Assembly: GCF_022899355.1 (NCBI RefSeq)
Contig: NZ_JALJCK010000001.1
Span: 1 to 64,000, forward strand
Reading direction: 5' to 3'
DNA from: Shinella yambaruensis
Lineage (GTDB): Bacteria > Pseudomonadota > Alphaproteobacteria > Rhizobiales > Rhizobiaceae
DNA length: 64,000 bases
Both the position numbers and the translations under genes were made by a program. This document shows, piece after piece, positions 29,276-36,682 of this stretch. A model generated the notes under the pieces. The model was not told the origin of the DNA, searched no databases, and worked only from the letters and a program-made list of their open reading frames with translations. How positions within the stretch are numbered: position 1 is the first letter of the stretch; every line of letters starts with the position of its first letter.

Positions 29276-30949
29276 ATGTATCGCTACGACGAATTCGATC
29301 ACGCCTTTGTCTCCAGCCGGGTGGAGCAGTTCCGCGATCAGGTCGGCCGCCGCCTCTCCGGCGAGCTGGCCGAGGATGCCTTCAAGCCGCTGCGCCTGAT
29401 GAACGGCGTCTATCTGCAGCTTCATGCCTACATGCTGCGCGTCGCCATTCCCTACGGCACGCTGAATGCGCGCCAGATGCGCATGCTCGCCTATATCGCC
29501 CGCAAGTACGACCGCGGCTACGGCCATTTCACCACGCGCCAGAACATCCAGTACAACTGGCCGAAGCTGTCGGAACTGCCGGATGCGCTCGCCGATCTCG
29601 CGACGGTCGAGATGCATGCGCTGCAGACCTCGGGCAACTGCATTCGCAACGTGACGGCCGACCACTTCGCCGGCGCTGCGGCCGACGAGGTTGCCGATCC
29701 GCGTCCCTATGCGGAAATCCTGCGCCAGTGGTCCTCCGTGCATCCGGAGTTCTCCTTCCTGCCGCGCAAGTTCAAGATCGCCGTCACCGGCGCCGAGCGC
29801 GACCGCGCGGCGATCCAGGTGCACGACATCGGCCTGCACCTGAAGAAGAACGAGACGGGCGAGATCGGCTTTGCCGTCTATGTCGGCGGCGGGCAGGGCC
29901 GTACGCCGATGGTCGCCAAGAAGATCCGCGACTTCCTGCCGGAAGAGGATCTGCTCTCCTACACGACCGCGATCATGCGCGTGTACAACCTGCACGGCCG
30001 GCGCGACAACAAGTACAAGGCGCGCATCAAGATCCTCGTGCACGAGACGGGCGCGGAGGAACTGGCGCGGCAGGTGGAAGTGGAGTTCGCCGAACTGAAG
30101 AACACCGAGCTGAAGCTGCCGGAGAAGGATATCGCCGCCATCACCGCCTATTTCGCGCCGCCGGCGCTTGCCTCCCGCGCCGAGGGCTGGGCGAGCCTTG
30201 CGCAGTGGAAGAAGGCCGATGCCGACTTTGCCCGCTGGGTGCAGCACAATGTGCATCCGCACAAGCATCCCGACTATGCCAGCGTGACGATCTCGCTGAA
30301 GCCGATCGGCGGCATTCCGGGCGATGCGACGGACGCGCAGATGGAGGCGGTCGCCGATATCGCGGAGGAATACGCCTTCGACGAGATCCGCGTCAGCCAC
30401 GAGCAGAACCTCATCCTGCCGCATGTGGCGCTGGCCGATCTGGAGCCGATCTATCGCGGCCTTGTCGCCGCCGGGCTCGAAACCGCCAATGCGGGCCTCA
30501 TCACGGATATCATCGCCTGTCCGGGGCTGGACTACTGCGCGCTGGCCAATGCCCGCTCGATCCCGGTCGCGCAGGAGATCTCCGCCCGCTTCGGCTCGGC
30601 CGAGCGCCAGGCCGAGATCGGCGAACTGAAGATCAAGATCTCCGGCTGCATCAATGCCTGCGGCCACCACCATGTCGGCCATATCGGCCTGCTCGGCGTG
30701 GAGAAGAAGGGCGAGGAGCTTTACCAGATCACGCTCGGCGGCTCCGGCGACGAGAACACGTCGATCGGCGAGATCATCGGCCGCGGCTTCGAGCCGGAAA
30801 AGGTGACGGACGCGATCGAGGTGATCGTCGATACCTATCTCGGCCTCCGCCTCGACCCCTCCGAGACCTTCCTGACGGCCTATCGCCGCGTCGGGCCGCA
30901 GCCGTTCAAGGATGCGCTCTACGGCGACAAGACCGCCGCGGCAGCCTGA
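29276..30949 (+). CDS. cysI: Ferredoxin-type nitrite/sulfite reductase (assimilatory)
   Basis: A 557-residue siroheme/[4Fe-4S] reductase, probably reducing sulfite to sulfide with six electrons. It has the two-fold ferredoxin-like repeats (HFTTRQNIQYNWPKL in the first half; VSHEQNLILPHV in the second) and the cluster/siroheme ligands CPGLDYC (CX5C) and CINAC (CX3C) in SGCINACGHHHVGHIG. There is no cysJ-type flavoprotein next to it, so electrons probably come from ferredoxin via the nearby reductase at 31674. Start is ATG with GAGGAACGCTT upstream. Confidence 0.92.
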   Translation: MYRYDEFDHAFVSSRVEQFRDQVGRRLSGELAEDAFKPLRLMNGVYLQLHAYMLRVAIPYGTLNARQMRMLAYIARKYDRGYGHFTTRQNIQYNWPKLSELPDALADLATVEMHALQTSGNCIRNVTADHFAGAAADEVADPRPYAEILRQWSSVHPEFSFLPRKFKIAVTGAERDRAAIQVHDIGLHLKKNETGEIGFAVYVGGGQGRTPMVAKKIRDFLPEEDLLSYTTAIMRVYNLHGRRDNKYKARIKILVHETGAEELARQVEVEFAELKNTELKLPEKDIAAITAYFAPPALASRAEGWASLAQWKKADADFARWVQHNVHPHKHPDYASVTISLKPIGGIPGDATDAQMEAVADIAEEYAFDEIRVSHEQNLILPHVALADLEPIYRGLVAAGLETANAGLITDIIACPGLDYCALANARSIPVAQEISARFGSAERQAEIGELKIKISGCINACGHHHVGHIGLLGVEKKGEELYQITLGGSGDENTSIGEIIGRGFEPEKVTDAIEVIVDTYLGLRLDPSETFLTAYRRVGPQPFKDALYGDKTAAAA

Positions 30950-30960
30950 GGAGACCGGTG

Positions 30961-31461
30961 ATGACGAAAATCTGGAACGAAACCGGTTTCGTGACCGACG
31001 ATCCCTGGGTGATCGAAAGCGAAGAGACCAAGGCGGGCTCGAACGAGAAGGCGATCCTCGGCCTCGGCGATTTCCTTGCCAAGGTCTCCGAGACCGACGA
31101 GACCGGCCTCGGCGTGCTGATCAACCCGGCGGACGACGTGCGCAGGCTCGAAGGCCATCTCGACCGCATCGCGCTGGTCGCGGTCGCCTTCCCGGCCTTC
31201 AGCGACGGGCGGGCCTTCAGCCATGCCTCGCTGCTGCGCGCGCGCCTCGGCTTCAAGGGCGAGGTGAGGGCGGTCGGCGACGTGCTGATCGACCAGATCC
31301 CGCTGATGCTGCGCTGTGGCATCGACAGCTTCGCCGTCACCAATGCGACGGCGCTGAAGCGGCTTGCGGAAAACCGCCTGCCGGGCATCGACAACCACTA
31401 CCAGCCGACCGCCCGTCCCTCCGAGGATGTCGGTTCCTACAGCTGGCGCCGGCGGGCCTGA
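30961..31461 (+). CDS. DUF934 protein associated with sulfite reductase
   Basis: A 166-residue protein of the DUF934 family, function unknown, regularly encoded next to sulfite reductase in proteobacteria. The conserved centre is VLINPADDVRRLEGHLDRIALVAVAFPAFSDGRAFSHASLLRARLGFKGEVRAVGDVL-like in arrangement, with FSDGRAFSHA and RAVGDVLIDQ as the hallmark segments. No cofactor motif is visible. ATG 30961 follows GAGGAGACCGGTG. The operon cysG-DUF2849-cysI-DUF934 ends here; cysH, often adjacent in other rhizobia, is not in the window. Confidence 0.85.
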   Translation: MTKIWNETGFVTDDPWVIESEETKAGSNEKAILGLGDFLAKVSETDETGLGVLINPADDVRRLEGHLDRIALVAVAFPAFSDGRAFSHASLLRARLGFKGEVRAVGDVLIDQIPLMLRCGIDSFAVTNATALKRLAENRLPGIDNHYQPTARPSEDVGSYSWRRRA

Positions 31462-31504
31462 GGGCGGGAGCCGGCCGGCGAATAGCCGCAATTTCATGGC
31501 AGGT

Positions 31505-31542
31505 TTGCGCAAGATCAACGCCGGGCGGCCGGCCTTGCGCAA
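31505..31542. promoter_or_regulatory. Two TTGCGCAA palindromes upstream of fpr
   Basis: Perfect 8-base palindromes TTGCGCAA at 31505-31512 and 31535-31542, centres 30 bases apart, close to three helical turns. A third partial site (TTGCGCGG) lies near 31565. They are between 160 and 130 bases before the fpr start. The spacing suggests cooperative binding of a dimeric regulator; which one is unknown. A redox or sulfur regulator would suit the gene. Confidence 0.4.
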
Positions 31543-31673
31543 AATCGGCGCGAACGGCAAACTATTGCGCGGCCAATCAGCGCATTGGAACGGAATACCT
31601 TCCTTTGCCGCTCAACATGTAATATCTGCCTATCGTCAAATTTTCTCGACGCGAAGCCAGGACCGATCCCGAA

Positions 31674-32489
31674 ATGAACGCACCTGCCAAGACCGAAGAT
31701 TTTGTCGCTTCCGCAATCCCCGCCGGCGTTTTCGCCGAGACGGTGACGAGCGTGCAGCACTATACGGATCGCCTGTTCCGCTTCCGCATGACGCGTCCGG
31801 AAAGCTTCCGCTTCCGCTCGGGCGAGTTCGCGATGATCGGCCTGATGGTCGGTGACAAGCCCGTCTACCGCGCCTATTCGATCGCCAGCCCCTCCTGGGA
31901 CGAGGAACTGGAGTTCTTCTCGATCAAGGTGCCGGACGGCCCGCTGACCTCCCATCTCCAGCAGATCAAGCCGGGCGACACGGTGCTGATGCGCAAGAAG
32001 CCGACCGGCACGCTGGTGCTCGACGCGCTGACGCCGGGCAAGCGGCTCTACATGTTCTCGACCGGCACGGGCATCGCGCCCTTCGCCAGCCTGATGCGCG
32101 ATCCGGAAACCTACGAGAAGTTCGACGAGGTTATCCTGACGCATACCTGCCGCGAGGTCGCCGAGCTGAAATACGGCTTCGACCTCGTCGAGGAGATCCG
32201 CAACCACGAGTTCCTTTCGGAAGTCGTCGGCAACAAGCTGCGTCATTATGCGACCGTGACGCGCGAGGACTACCCGTTCCAGGGCCGAATCACCGACCTC
32301 ATCCGCAACGGCAGGATGTTTTCCGATCTCGGCGTGCCGCATTTCGACCCGGCGGTCGACCGCGGCATGATCTGCGGCTCCTCGGCGATGCTGAAGGAAA
32401 CCAAGGCGCTTTTGGAAGAGGCGGGCCTCATCGAGGGCGCCAACAACAAGCCCGGCGAATTCGTCATCGAGCGCGCCTTCGTCGACTGA
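31674..32489 (+). CDS. fpr: Ferredoxin-NADP reductase
   Basis: A 271-residue FAD enzyme that exchanges electrons between NADPH and ferredoxin or flavodoxin. The FAD-binding RAYSIASPSW (RxYS motif) and FSTGTGIAPFASLMRD (NADP pyrophosphate site) are present, as are CGSSAMLKETKALLEEAG and a C-terminal FVIERAFVD tail typical of the bacterial subclass. Its location directly after the sulfite-reduction operon, on the same strand, suggests it supplies reductant to CysI; such reductases are also oxidative-stress genes elsewhere. A rho-independent terminator follows at 32514. Confidence 0.93.
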   Translation: MNAPAKTEDFVASAIPAGVFAETVTSVQHYTDRLFRFRMTRPESFRFRSGEFAMIGLMVGDKPVYRAYSIASPSWDEELEFFSIKVPDGPLTSHLQQIKPGDTVLMRKKPTGTLVLDALTPGKRLYMFSTGTGIAPFASLMRDPETYEKFDEVILTHTCREVAELKYGFDLVEEIRNHEFLSEVVGNKLRHYATVTREDYPFQGRITDLIRNGRMFSDLGVPHFDPAVDRGMICGSSAMLKETKALLEEAGLIEGANNKPGEFVIERAFVD

Positions 32490-32513
32490 GCGAACGGTTC
32501 CTTGAGGATTGAC

Positions 32514-32539
32514 GGGGCGGCTTTCGGGCTGCCCCTTTT
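32514..32539 (+). terminator. Rho-independent terminator after fpr
   Basis: Stem GGGGCGGC/GCTGCCCC (one G-T pair) around TTTCGG, followed by TTTT. It starts 25 bases after the fpr stop, in the convergent gap with the GntR gene. Confidence 0.75.
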
Positions 32540-32543
32540 CGTT

Positions 32544-33164
32544 TCAATCGGTGAGATCGTCGATGAGGGTCGCCATGGCCGTGGCGGCGGCCGGGCCGTC
32601 GGCGTTGCGGATGGCGCGGATCACCTTCACATGCAGGTCCACCGAGCGGTCCATCTGCCGGTTGTCGGCGCGCGCGAACCAGAGGCGGCGGGCATGGGTC
32701 TGCAGCGGGGCGAGGGCGGCCGTCAGGAAGCGGTTGGGGCAGGCCGCCTCCATGATCTCGTCGAACGCCTTGTCGGCGGCAAGGAAGCCTTCCATGTCGG
32801 AATGGATCGAGCAGGCGGTCATCGCCTGCGCGCAGGCGACGAGCTCGCCGCGATGCGCCTCGCCGGCATGGCGGGCGACGAGATCGGCGGCAAGCGGTTC
32901 GAGCTGGCGTCGCGTCGCCATCACCTCGGCATGGTCCTCGGGCCTGATCGCGGTGATCTGCAGGCCGGCCCGCGGGCGCACGGCGATCAGGCCCTGCCAT
33001 TCCAGCTTCTGGATCGCCTCGCGCACCGGCGTGCGGCCGTGGCCGGCAAGCGCGATGAGCTGGCGTTCCGTGACGAGCGAACCGGGCTTCAGCTTGAGCG
33101 TGACGATCAGCCCTTCGAGGGCGAGATAGGCGAGGTGGGCTTGCGAGGCCGCGCTTTCCGTCAT
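32544..33164 (-). CDS. GntR-family regulator (FCD/FadR subfamily)
   Basis: A 206-residue DNA-binding repressor. Residues 1-75 form a winged helix-turn-helix (LVTERQLIALAGHGRTPVREAIQKLEWQGLIAVRPRAGLQIT); residues 80-206 an all-helical FCD ligand-binding domain (RRQLEPLAADLVARHA, the metal-site His candidates in DLHVKVIRAI). The ligand is unknown; FCD regulators usually sense small carboxylates. A pair of identical palindromes just upstream (33179-33188, 33225-33234) suggests autoregulation. No obvious metabolic partner gene is adjacent, and it is convergent with fpr. Confidence 0.88.
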   Translation of the reverse strand: MTESAASQAHLAYLALEGLIVTLKLKPGSLVTERQLIALAGHGRTPVREAIQKLEWQGLIAVRPRAGLQITAIRPEDHAEVMATRRQLEPLAADLVARHAGEAHRGELVACAQAMTACSIHSDMEGFLAADKAFDEIMEAACPNRFLTAALAPLQTHARRLWFARADNRQMDRSVDLHVKVIRAIRNADGPAAATAMATLIDDLTD

Positions 33165-33178
33165 GTCGGGTTCCCTGT

Positions 33179-33234
33179 TGATATATCACATCGTGGCATG
33201 CGCCCAAACAGATGTCCATTGTTCTGATATATCA
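33179..33234. promoter_or_regulatory. Paired TGATATATCA operators upstream of GntR gene
   Basis: Perfect 10-base palindrome TGATATATCA at 33179-33188 and again at 33225-33234, centres 46 bases apart. The proximal copy is 15 bases from the ATG of the GntR gene, so binding there would block transcription or initiation. AT-rich palindromes of this kind are typical of FCD-type GntR operators. Confidence 0.6.
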
Positions 33235-33258
33235 GGGGCGGCCTTGCGACGTGGCACG

Positions 33259-33287
33259 AAAAAAGGCCGGAACCCGGGTTCCGGCCT
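33259..33287 (-). terminator. Rho-independent terminator after the RTX metalloprotease gene
   Basis: A 12-base perfect stem, AGGCCGGAACCC/GGGTTCCGGCCT, at 33264-33287. On the minus strand it is followed by a run of six T (33264-33259). It lies 28 bases beyond the metalloprotease stop codon. Confidence 0.88.
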
Positions 33288-33314
33288 GTGCTGCGCTCGG
33301 ATTCTTGCTGGAAA

Positions 33315-34670
33315 TCAGAGCAGGAAGTCGCGCGCGTCGAGATCCTTCAGCTTGAAGTCGTCGAGGATCAGGATGTCGGTGGCCGAGAGCTTGATATGCA
33401 CGTCGTCGCCGACCTGCGAGGCCTTGCCGAGCACGGTGTCGACCTTGGAGAAGTTGTAGGAGCGCAGGTCGATATCGTCGACATTGTCCTTGAAGTCGGT
33501 GATCGTGTCGCGGCCGTAGCCCTTCTTGAAGACGAAGTCGTCCTGGCCCGCGCCGCCGGTGAGCACGTCGTTGCCCTTGCCGCCGTCGAGCTTGTCGTTG
33601 CCGAGCATGCCGTAGAGCTTGTCGTTGCCGGCATTGCCCTGCAGCGTGTTGTTCGCCTGGTTGCCGCGCAGCACGTCATTGCCGCTGCCGCCCTTGGCGT
33701 TCTCGATCAGCGAGCGCTGGTCCCCCTTGAACAGGAGGGCGTTGAAGATGTTGCCGCGGGCATAGGCATCGCTTTCGAAATTCAGCAGGGCGAGCTGGGT
33801 ATCGCTGAATTTCGAATGCTGGCCGGGGCGAAGGTCGACGCTGACGCCGGTCTTGTAGGCGGAGAGGTCGTAGGTGTCCTTGCCGCCGCCGTCCCAGATG
33901 GTGGCGAAGATGCGGTTGCCGCCGGCATCGATGGCGACCTTGCCATTGACGAGCGTGTCGCCGCTGCCGGGCTTCCACTTGTAGACCGTGTTGCCGGAAT
34001 TGGTCGAGAAGTCGGCGCCGTACATGCGTTGCAGGGCGGCGATGTCGGCCATCATGTAGGTCTGGGCATAGTCGAACTCGCCGTTCCTGTAGCCGTCGGC
34101 CGGGCCGCCGACGTTGGAACGGTAGGTCATGATGGAATATTCCATCGAATCCTTGCTGGCGGGCAGGGCGGGGAAACCGTCGTCCGCCTCATGGCCGTGC
34201 TTGAGGCCGAGCGCATGGCCGATCTCGTGCAGCATGGTCGCCCAGGAATAGTTGCCTGCGACGGGCGAGCGGTAGTCGAACGAGCGGCCGAACCAGAGGT
34301 CGCCATCGCCATCGGTCGTGCCGGGATAGTAGGCCCAGGCCGTGCTCGGGTCGTTCGATTCGGCAAAGCGCAGGTTGGAGCTCGTCGCGCTTCCCTGCGA
34401 AACGGAGAGGCGGGTGAACCCTTCGACCGAAAAGCCGTTGTTCGCCGCATTGCCGAAGCTCGCATCCAGTGCGAAGCGGGCAGCCGATTGCTGCATCGAG
34501 GATATCGTGCCGAAGCCGTTGTCACGTTCGCCTGCATAGGTGTAGGCGGAGGAAGAGGTCGGAAACGCATAGGTCACCGAGCCCGACCAGGCATTTCCCG
34601 ACAGAACGCCGTCAATCATCGTTATGCCGGTCTTGCCGATCGTCTTGGTGGTCTTGCCGATACCTGTCAT
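33315..34670 (-). CDS. Serralysin-type M10 metalloprotease with RTX repeats
   Basis: A 451-residue zinc metalloprotease of the M10B (serralysin) type, expected to be secreted by a type I (ABC-HlyD-TolC) system. The zinc motif HEIGHALGLKH (His148, Glu149, His152, His158) and the Met-turn SIMTYRS (Met181) are complete. Residues about 330-395 carry Gly/Asp-rich RTX calcium repeats (GGSGNDVLRG, GNAGNDKLYG, GGKGNDVLTG), and the protein ends DARDFLL. No N-terminal signal peptide, as expected. I chose the ATG at 34670 (MTGIGKTTK) because GGAGAA lies 7 bases upstream; the frame stays open further. No secretion genes are near. Confidence 0.9.
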   Translation of the reverse strand: MTGIGKTTKTIGKTGITMIDGVLSGNAWSGSVTYAFPTSSSAYTYAGERDNGFGTISSMQQSAARFALDASFGNAANNGFSVEGFTRLSVSQGSATSSNLRFAESNDPSTAWAYYPGTTDGDGDLWFGRSFDYRSPVAGNYSWATMLHEIGHALGLKHGHEADDGFPALPASKDSMEYSIMTYRSNVGGPADGYRNGEFDYAQTYMMADIAALQRMYGADFSTNSGNTVYKWKPGSGDTLVNGKVAIDAGGNRIFATIWDGGGKDTYDLSAYKTGVSVDLRPGQHSKFSDTQLALLNFESDAYARGNIFNALLFKGDQRSLIENAKGGSGNDVLRGNQANNTLQGNAGNDKLYGMLGNDKLDGGKGNDVLTGGAGQDDFVFKKGYGRDTITDFKDNVDDIDLRSYNFSKVDTVLGKASQVGDDVHIKLSATDILILDDFKLKDLDARDFLL

Positions 34671-34835
34671 GTCGCATTCTCCTGCTATGCTGGATGTCGT
34701 GGGGCGTGCCTTGGATAGACCGCAATTCGGGTCGATTCTGTGAACCCTTGAAACATGCACGCTTCCCGTGGTGAGATGGAAGCCCCGTAGCACAGGACGG
34801 ATAATTACCGAATGGTATTCGACCGGAGGTTAAAA

Positions 34836-35078
34836 TTGCTATCGAAGATATCTATTGTGGCGAGCACCTGTCTTGTCCTGGCGGCGGCTGGCGAAGCGCC
34901 CGCGGGCACGGGCGGCATCATGGCGAAACCCTCCGATCCGGAAAAGGCCGTACAGGCGGAATATGAAAATCTGAAGTCGAAGGGCACGCGCGAGGCGCTG
35001 GAACTGTTCATCGCGCGCCATCCGGACCACCCGCTCGCCGACCGGGCGCGTGACGAGCTCAAGCGGTTCGCCAAGTAG
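34836..35078 (+). CDS. Small exported protein with TPR-like segment
   Basis: An 80-residue protein starting at TTG 34836, chosen because GGAGG at 34825-34829 is 6 bases upstream; the in-frame ATG at 34812 has no ribosome-binding site. It has a short basic start and hydrophobic core (LSKISIVASTCLVLAAAGEAPAG), a likely Sec signal peptide. The mature part (about 55 residues) ends EALELFIARHPDHPLADRARDELKRF, which matches a tetratricopeptide-like helix pair. Function unknown. It is divergent from the metalloprotease gene across 165 bases and is followed by its own terminator. Confidence 0.65.
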   Translation: MLSKISIVASTCLVLAAAGEAPAGTGGIMAKPSDPEKAVQAEYENLKSKGTREALELFIARHPDHPLADRARDELKRFAK

Positions 35079-35106
35079 CCGGGCCGGCGATAGGGAACGC
35101 ATTGCA

Positions 35107-35128
35107 GGGCGCCGGACGGCGCCCTTTT
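35107..35128 (+). terminator. Rho-independent terminator after the small exported protein
   Basis: Stem GGGCGCC/GGCGCCC around GGAC, followed by TTTT. It separates the small gene from the ferric-reductase unit. Confidence 0.8.
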
Positions 35129-35237
35129 CGTATCCGTGCCCGGCCCGCGGCGCCGCGCTCCCCGCCGTCCCGAGACATTTCCCGTTCCTAAAAAACCATC
35201 CCGAATAAAGCCGTGCGCCCGCCCGTCGATAGGAGGA

Positions 35238-35300
35238 ATGCGGTTGACGAACGTCATGGGCCTTGCCAGCATGCCTTGGATTTCGGACCGGACCAGTTGA
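35238..35300 (+). CDS. Possible 20-residue leader peptide ahead of ferric reductase gene
   Basis: An ATG at 35238 (or TTG at 35244, better spaced from GGAGG at 35232-35236) opens a frame reading MRLTNVMGLASMPWISDRTS. It stops with TGA at 35298-35300, overlapping a TTG (35297-35299) that is in frame with the ferric-reductase protein. This could be a coupled leader, or the true start of the gene with a one-base frameshift in this copy. Comparison with relatives would decide. Confidence 0.3.
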   Translation: MRLTNVMGLASMPWISDRTS

Positions 35301-36577
35301 ATTTGTGGGGGCATACGTTGACTGCGGGTTCCATCGTCGCAACACTTTTGATCATTTTTGCCGGCTTGCTGGCCGTGCCGGCCGTCAGCCATACCAATGC
35401 CGGAACCACATTCTCCCTGATGGCCTCCTCCATGGCCTTCGTCGCCATGGGCATTGCGCAGTTCATGGCGACGCGTCCGCCCTTCATCGAGAAGCTGTTC
35501 GGCGGGCTCGACCGCATCTACCAGTTCCACCGCAAGATCGGCATCGCGGTGCTCTGTCTTATCCTCGTGCACTATTTCGTGGCGCCGGATTTCCAGGGCC
35601 TGTCGGTGACGAGCGGCCTCAACGTGCTCGCCAGGACGGCGGGCGAATGGGCCTTCTACGGCTTCGTCTTCCTGCTCGTCCTCAGCCTGGTGAAGGTGAT
35701 CCCGAAGACGCGCTTCCAGATTCCCTACCAGTACTGGCGCATCACGCACCGCTTCATCGGCCTGCTCTTCGTGCTCGTCGCCTTCCACCAGATGTTCATC
35801 AAGCGGCCCTATGACGGCACGGTGCTGCTGGCGGTCTATCTCAACCTCTTCGCCGCGCTCGGCATCCTCAGCTACGCCTATACCCAGCTCCTGCCCTGGC
35901 TGCGCACGCGAAGATACGAGGTGGTGAATGTCGAGCGCCATGACGGGGCGACGATCATCTCGGCGAAACCGACGGGCCGCAAGCTCAGGGCCATGCCCGG
36001 CCAGTTCGGTTTCTTCCGCGTCAACAAGCCGGGCCTGCGCGAGCCGCATCCCTTCACCATCGCGGGCATCGAGGACGACGGCTCGGTGCGCTTCGCCATC
36101 AAGCCGCTCGGCGACTACACCAAGGCGCTGCGCGAGGCGGTGGCGGTCGGCGATGCGCTGACGCTGGAGGGCGGCTACGGGCATTTCAACCACAGGCGCG
36201 GCGGCAAGAAGCAGATCTGGCTTGCCGGCGGCATCGGCGTCACGCCGTTCCTCGCCATGGCGAGCCGGCTGAAGGGCGACGAGGGGCAGGACATCCACAT
36301 GGTCTACTGCGTGCGCGACGGGGCCGAGGCGATCGGCCTCGACACGTTCCGGGCGCAGGCGGAAAAGCTCGAGAACTTCAACTTCGTGCTGCACAATTCG
36401 GCGACGGACGGGCGTTTCGACGCGACCAAGCTCGTCTCCGGCACCAGCATGAACCCGGCCGAGGCCGACCTGTGGTTCTGCGGTCCGCCGCCGCTCAGGC
36501 TGGCGATCGAAAAAGGATTGAGAGAACTCGGCAAGGCGCCGCGCCGTGTCGAGTTCGAGCGTTTCGAGTTTCGGTAG
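35297..36577 (+). CDS. Ferric reductase/NADPH oxidase-like flavohaem membrane protein
   Basis: A roughly 426-residue protein of the ferric reductase/NOX type. About six transmembrane helices fill residues 1-210, with paired His in YQFHRKIGIAVLCLILVHYF and ITHRFIGLLFVLVAFHQMF, suited to ligate two b haems. The C-terminal cytosolic half has the FAD motif HPFTIAG, the NAD(P)-binding AGGIGVTPFLAM, and CGPPPLRLAIEKGL near the end. It would move electrons from NAD(P)H across the membrane to an outside acceptor. The start is uncertain: TTG 35297 overlaps a leader stop, TTG 35318 follows GTGGGGGC and gives a shorter N-terminus; no ATG is available. The multihaem gene begins 105 bases downstream. Confidence 0.85.
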   Translation: MNLWGHTLTAGSIVATLLIIFAGLLAVPAVSHTNAGTTFSLMASSMAFVAMGIAQFMATRPPFIEKLFGGLDRIYQFHRKIGIAVLCLILVHYFVAPDFQGLSVTSGLNVLARTAGEWAFYGFVFLLVLSLVKVIPKTRFQIPYQYWRITHRFIGLLFVLVAFHQMFIKRPYDGTVLLAVYLNLFAALGILSYAYTQLLPWLRTRRYEVVNVERHDGATIISAKPTGRKLRAMPGQFGFFRVNKPGLREPHPFTIAGIEDDGSVRFAIKPLGDYTKALREAVAVGDALTLEGGYGHFNHRRGGKKQIWLAGGIGVTPFLAMASRLKGDEGQDIHMVYCVRDGAEAIGLDTFRAQAEKLENFNFVLHNSATDGRFDATKLVSGTSMNPAEADLWFCGPPPLRLAIEKGLRELGKAPRRVEFERFEFR

Positions 36578-36682
36578 GATAGTTTCCGGGGAAACTGCAA
36601 GGCGGTTTCTCATCCGGAATTGTGTCTCAAGGATTGCATTTCCAGCCGGTGCGCCGGCTCCATGGAGCGAAAGGAACAAGCC

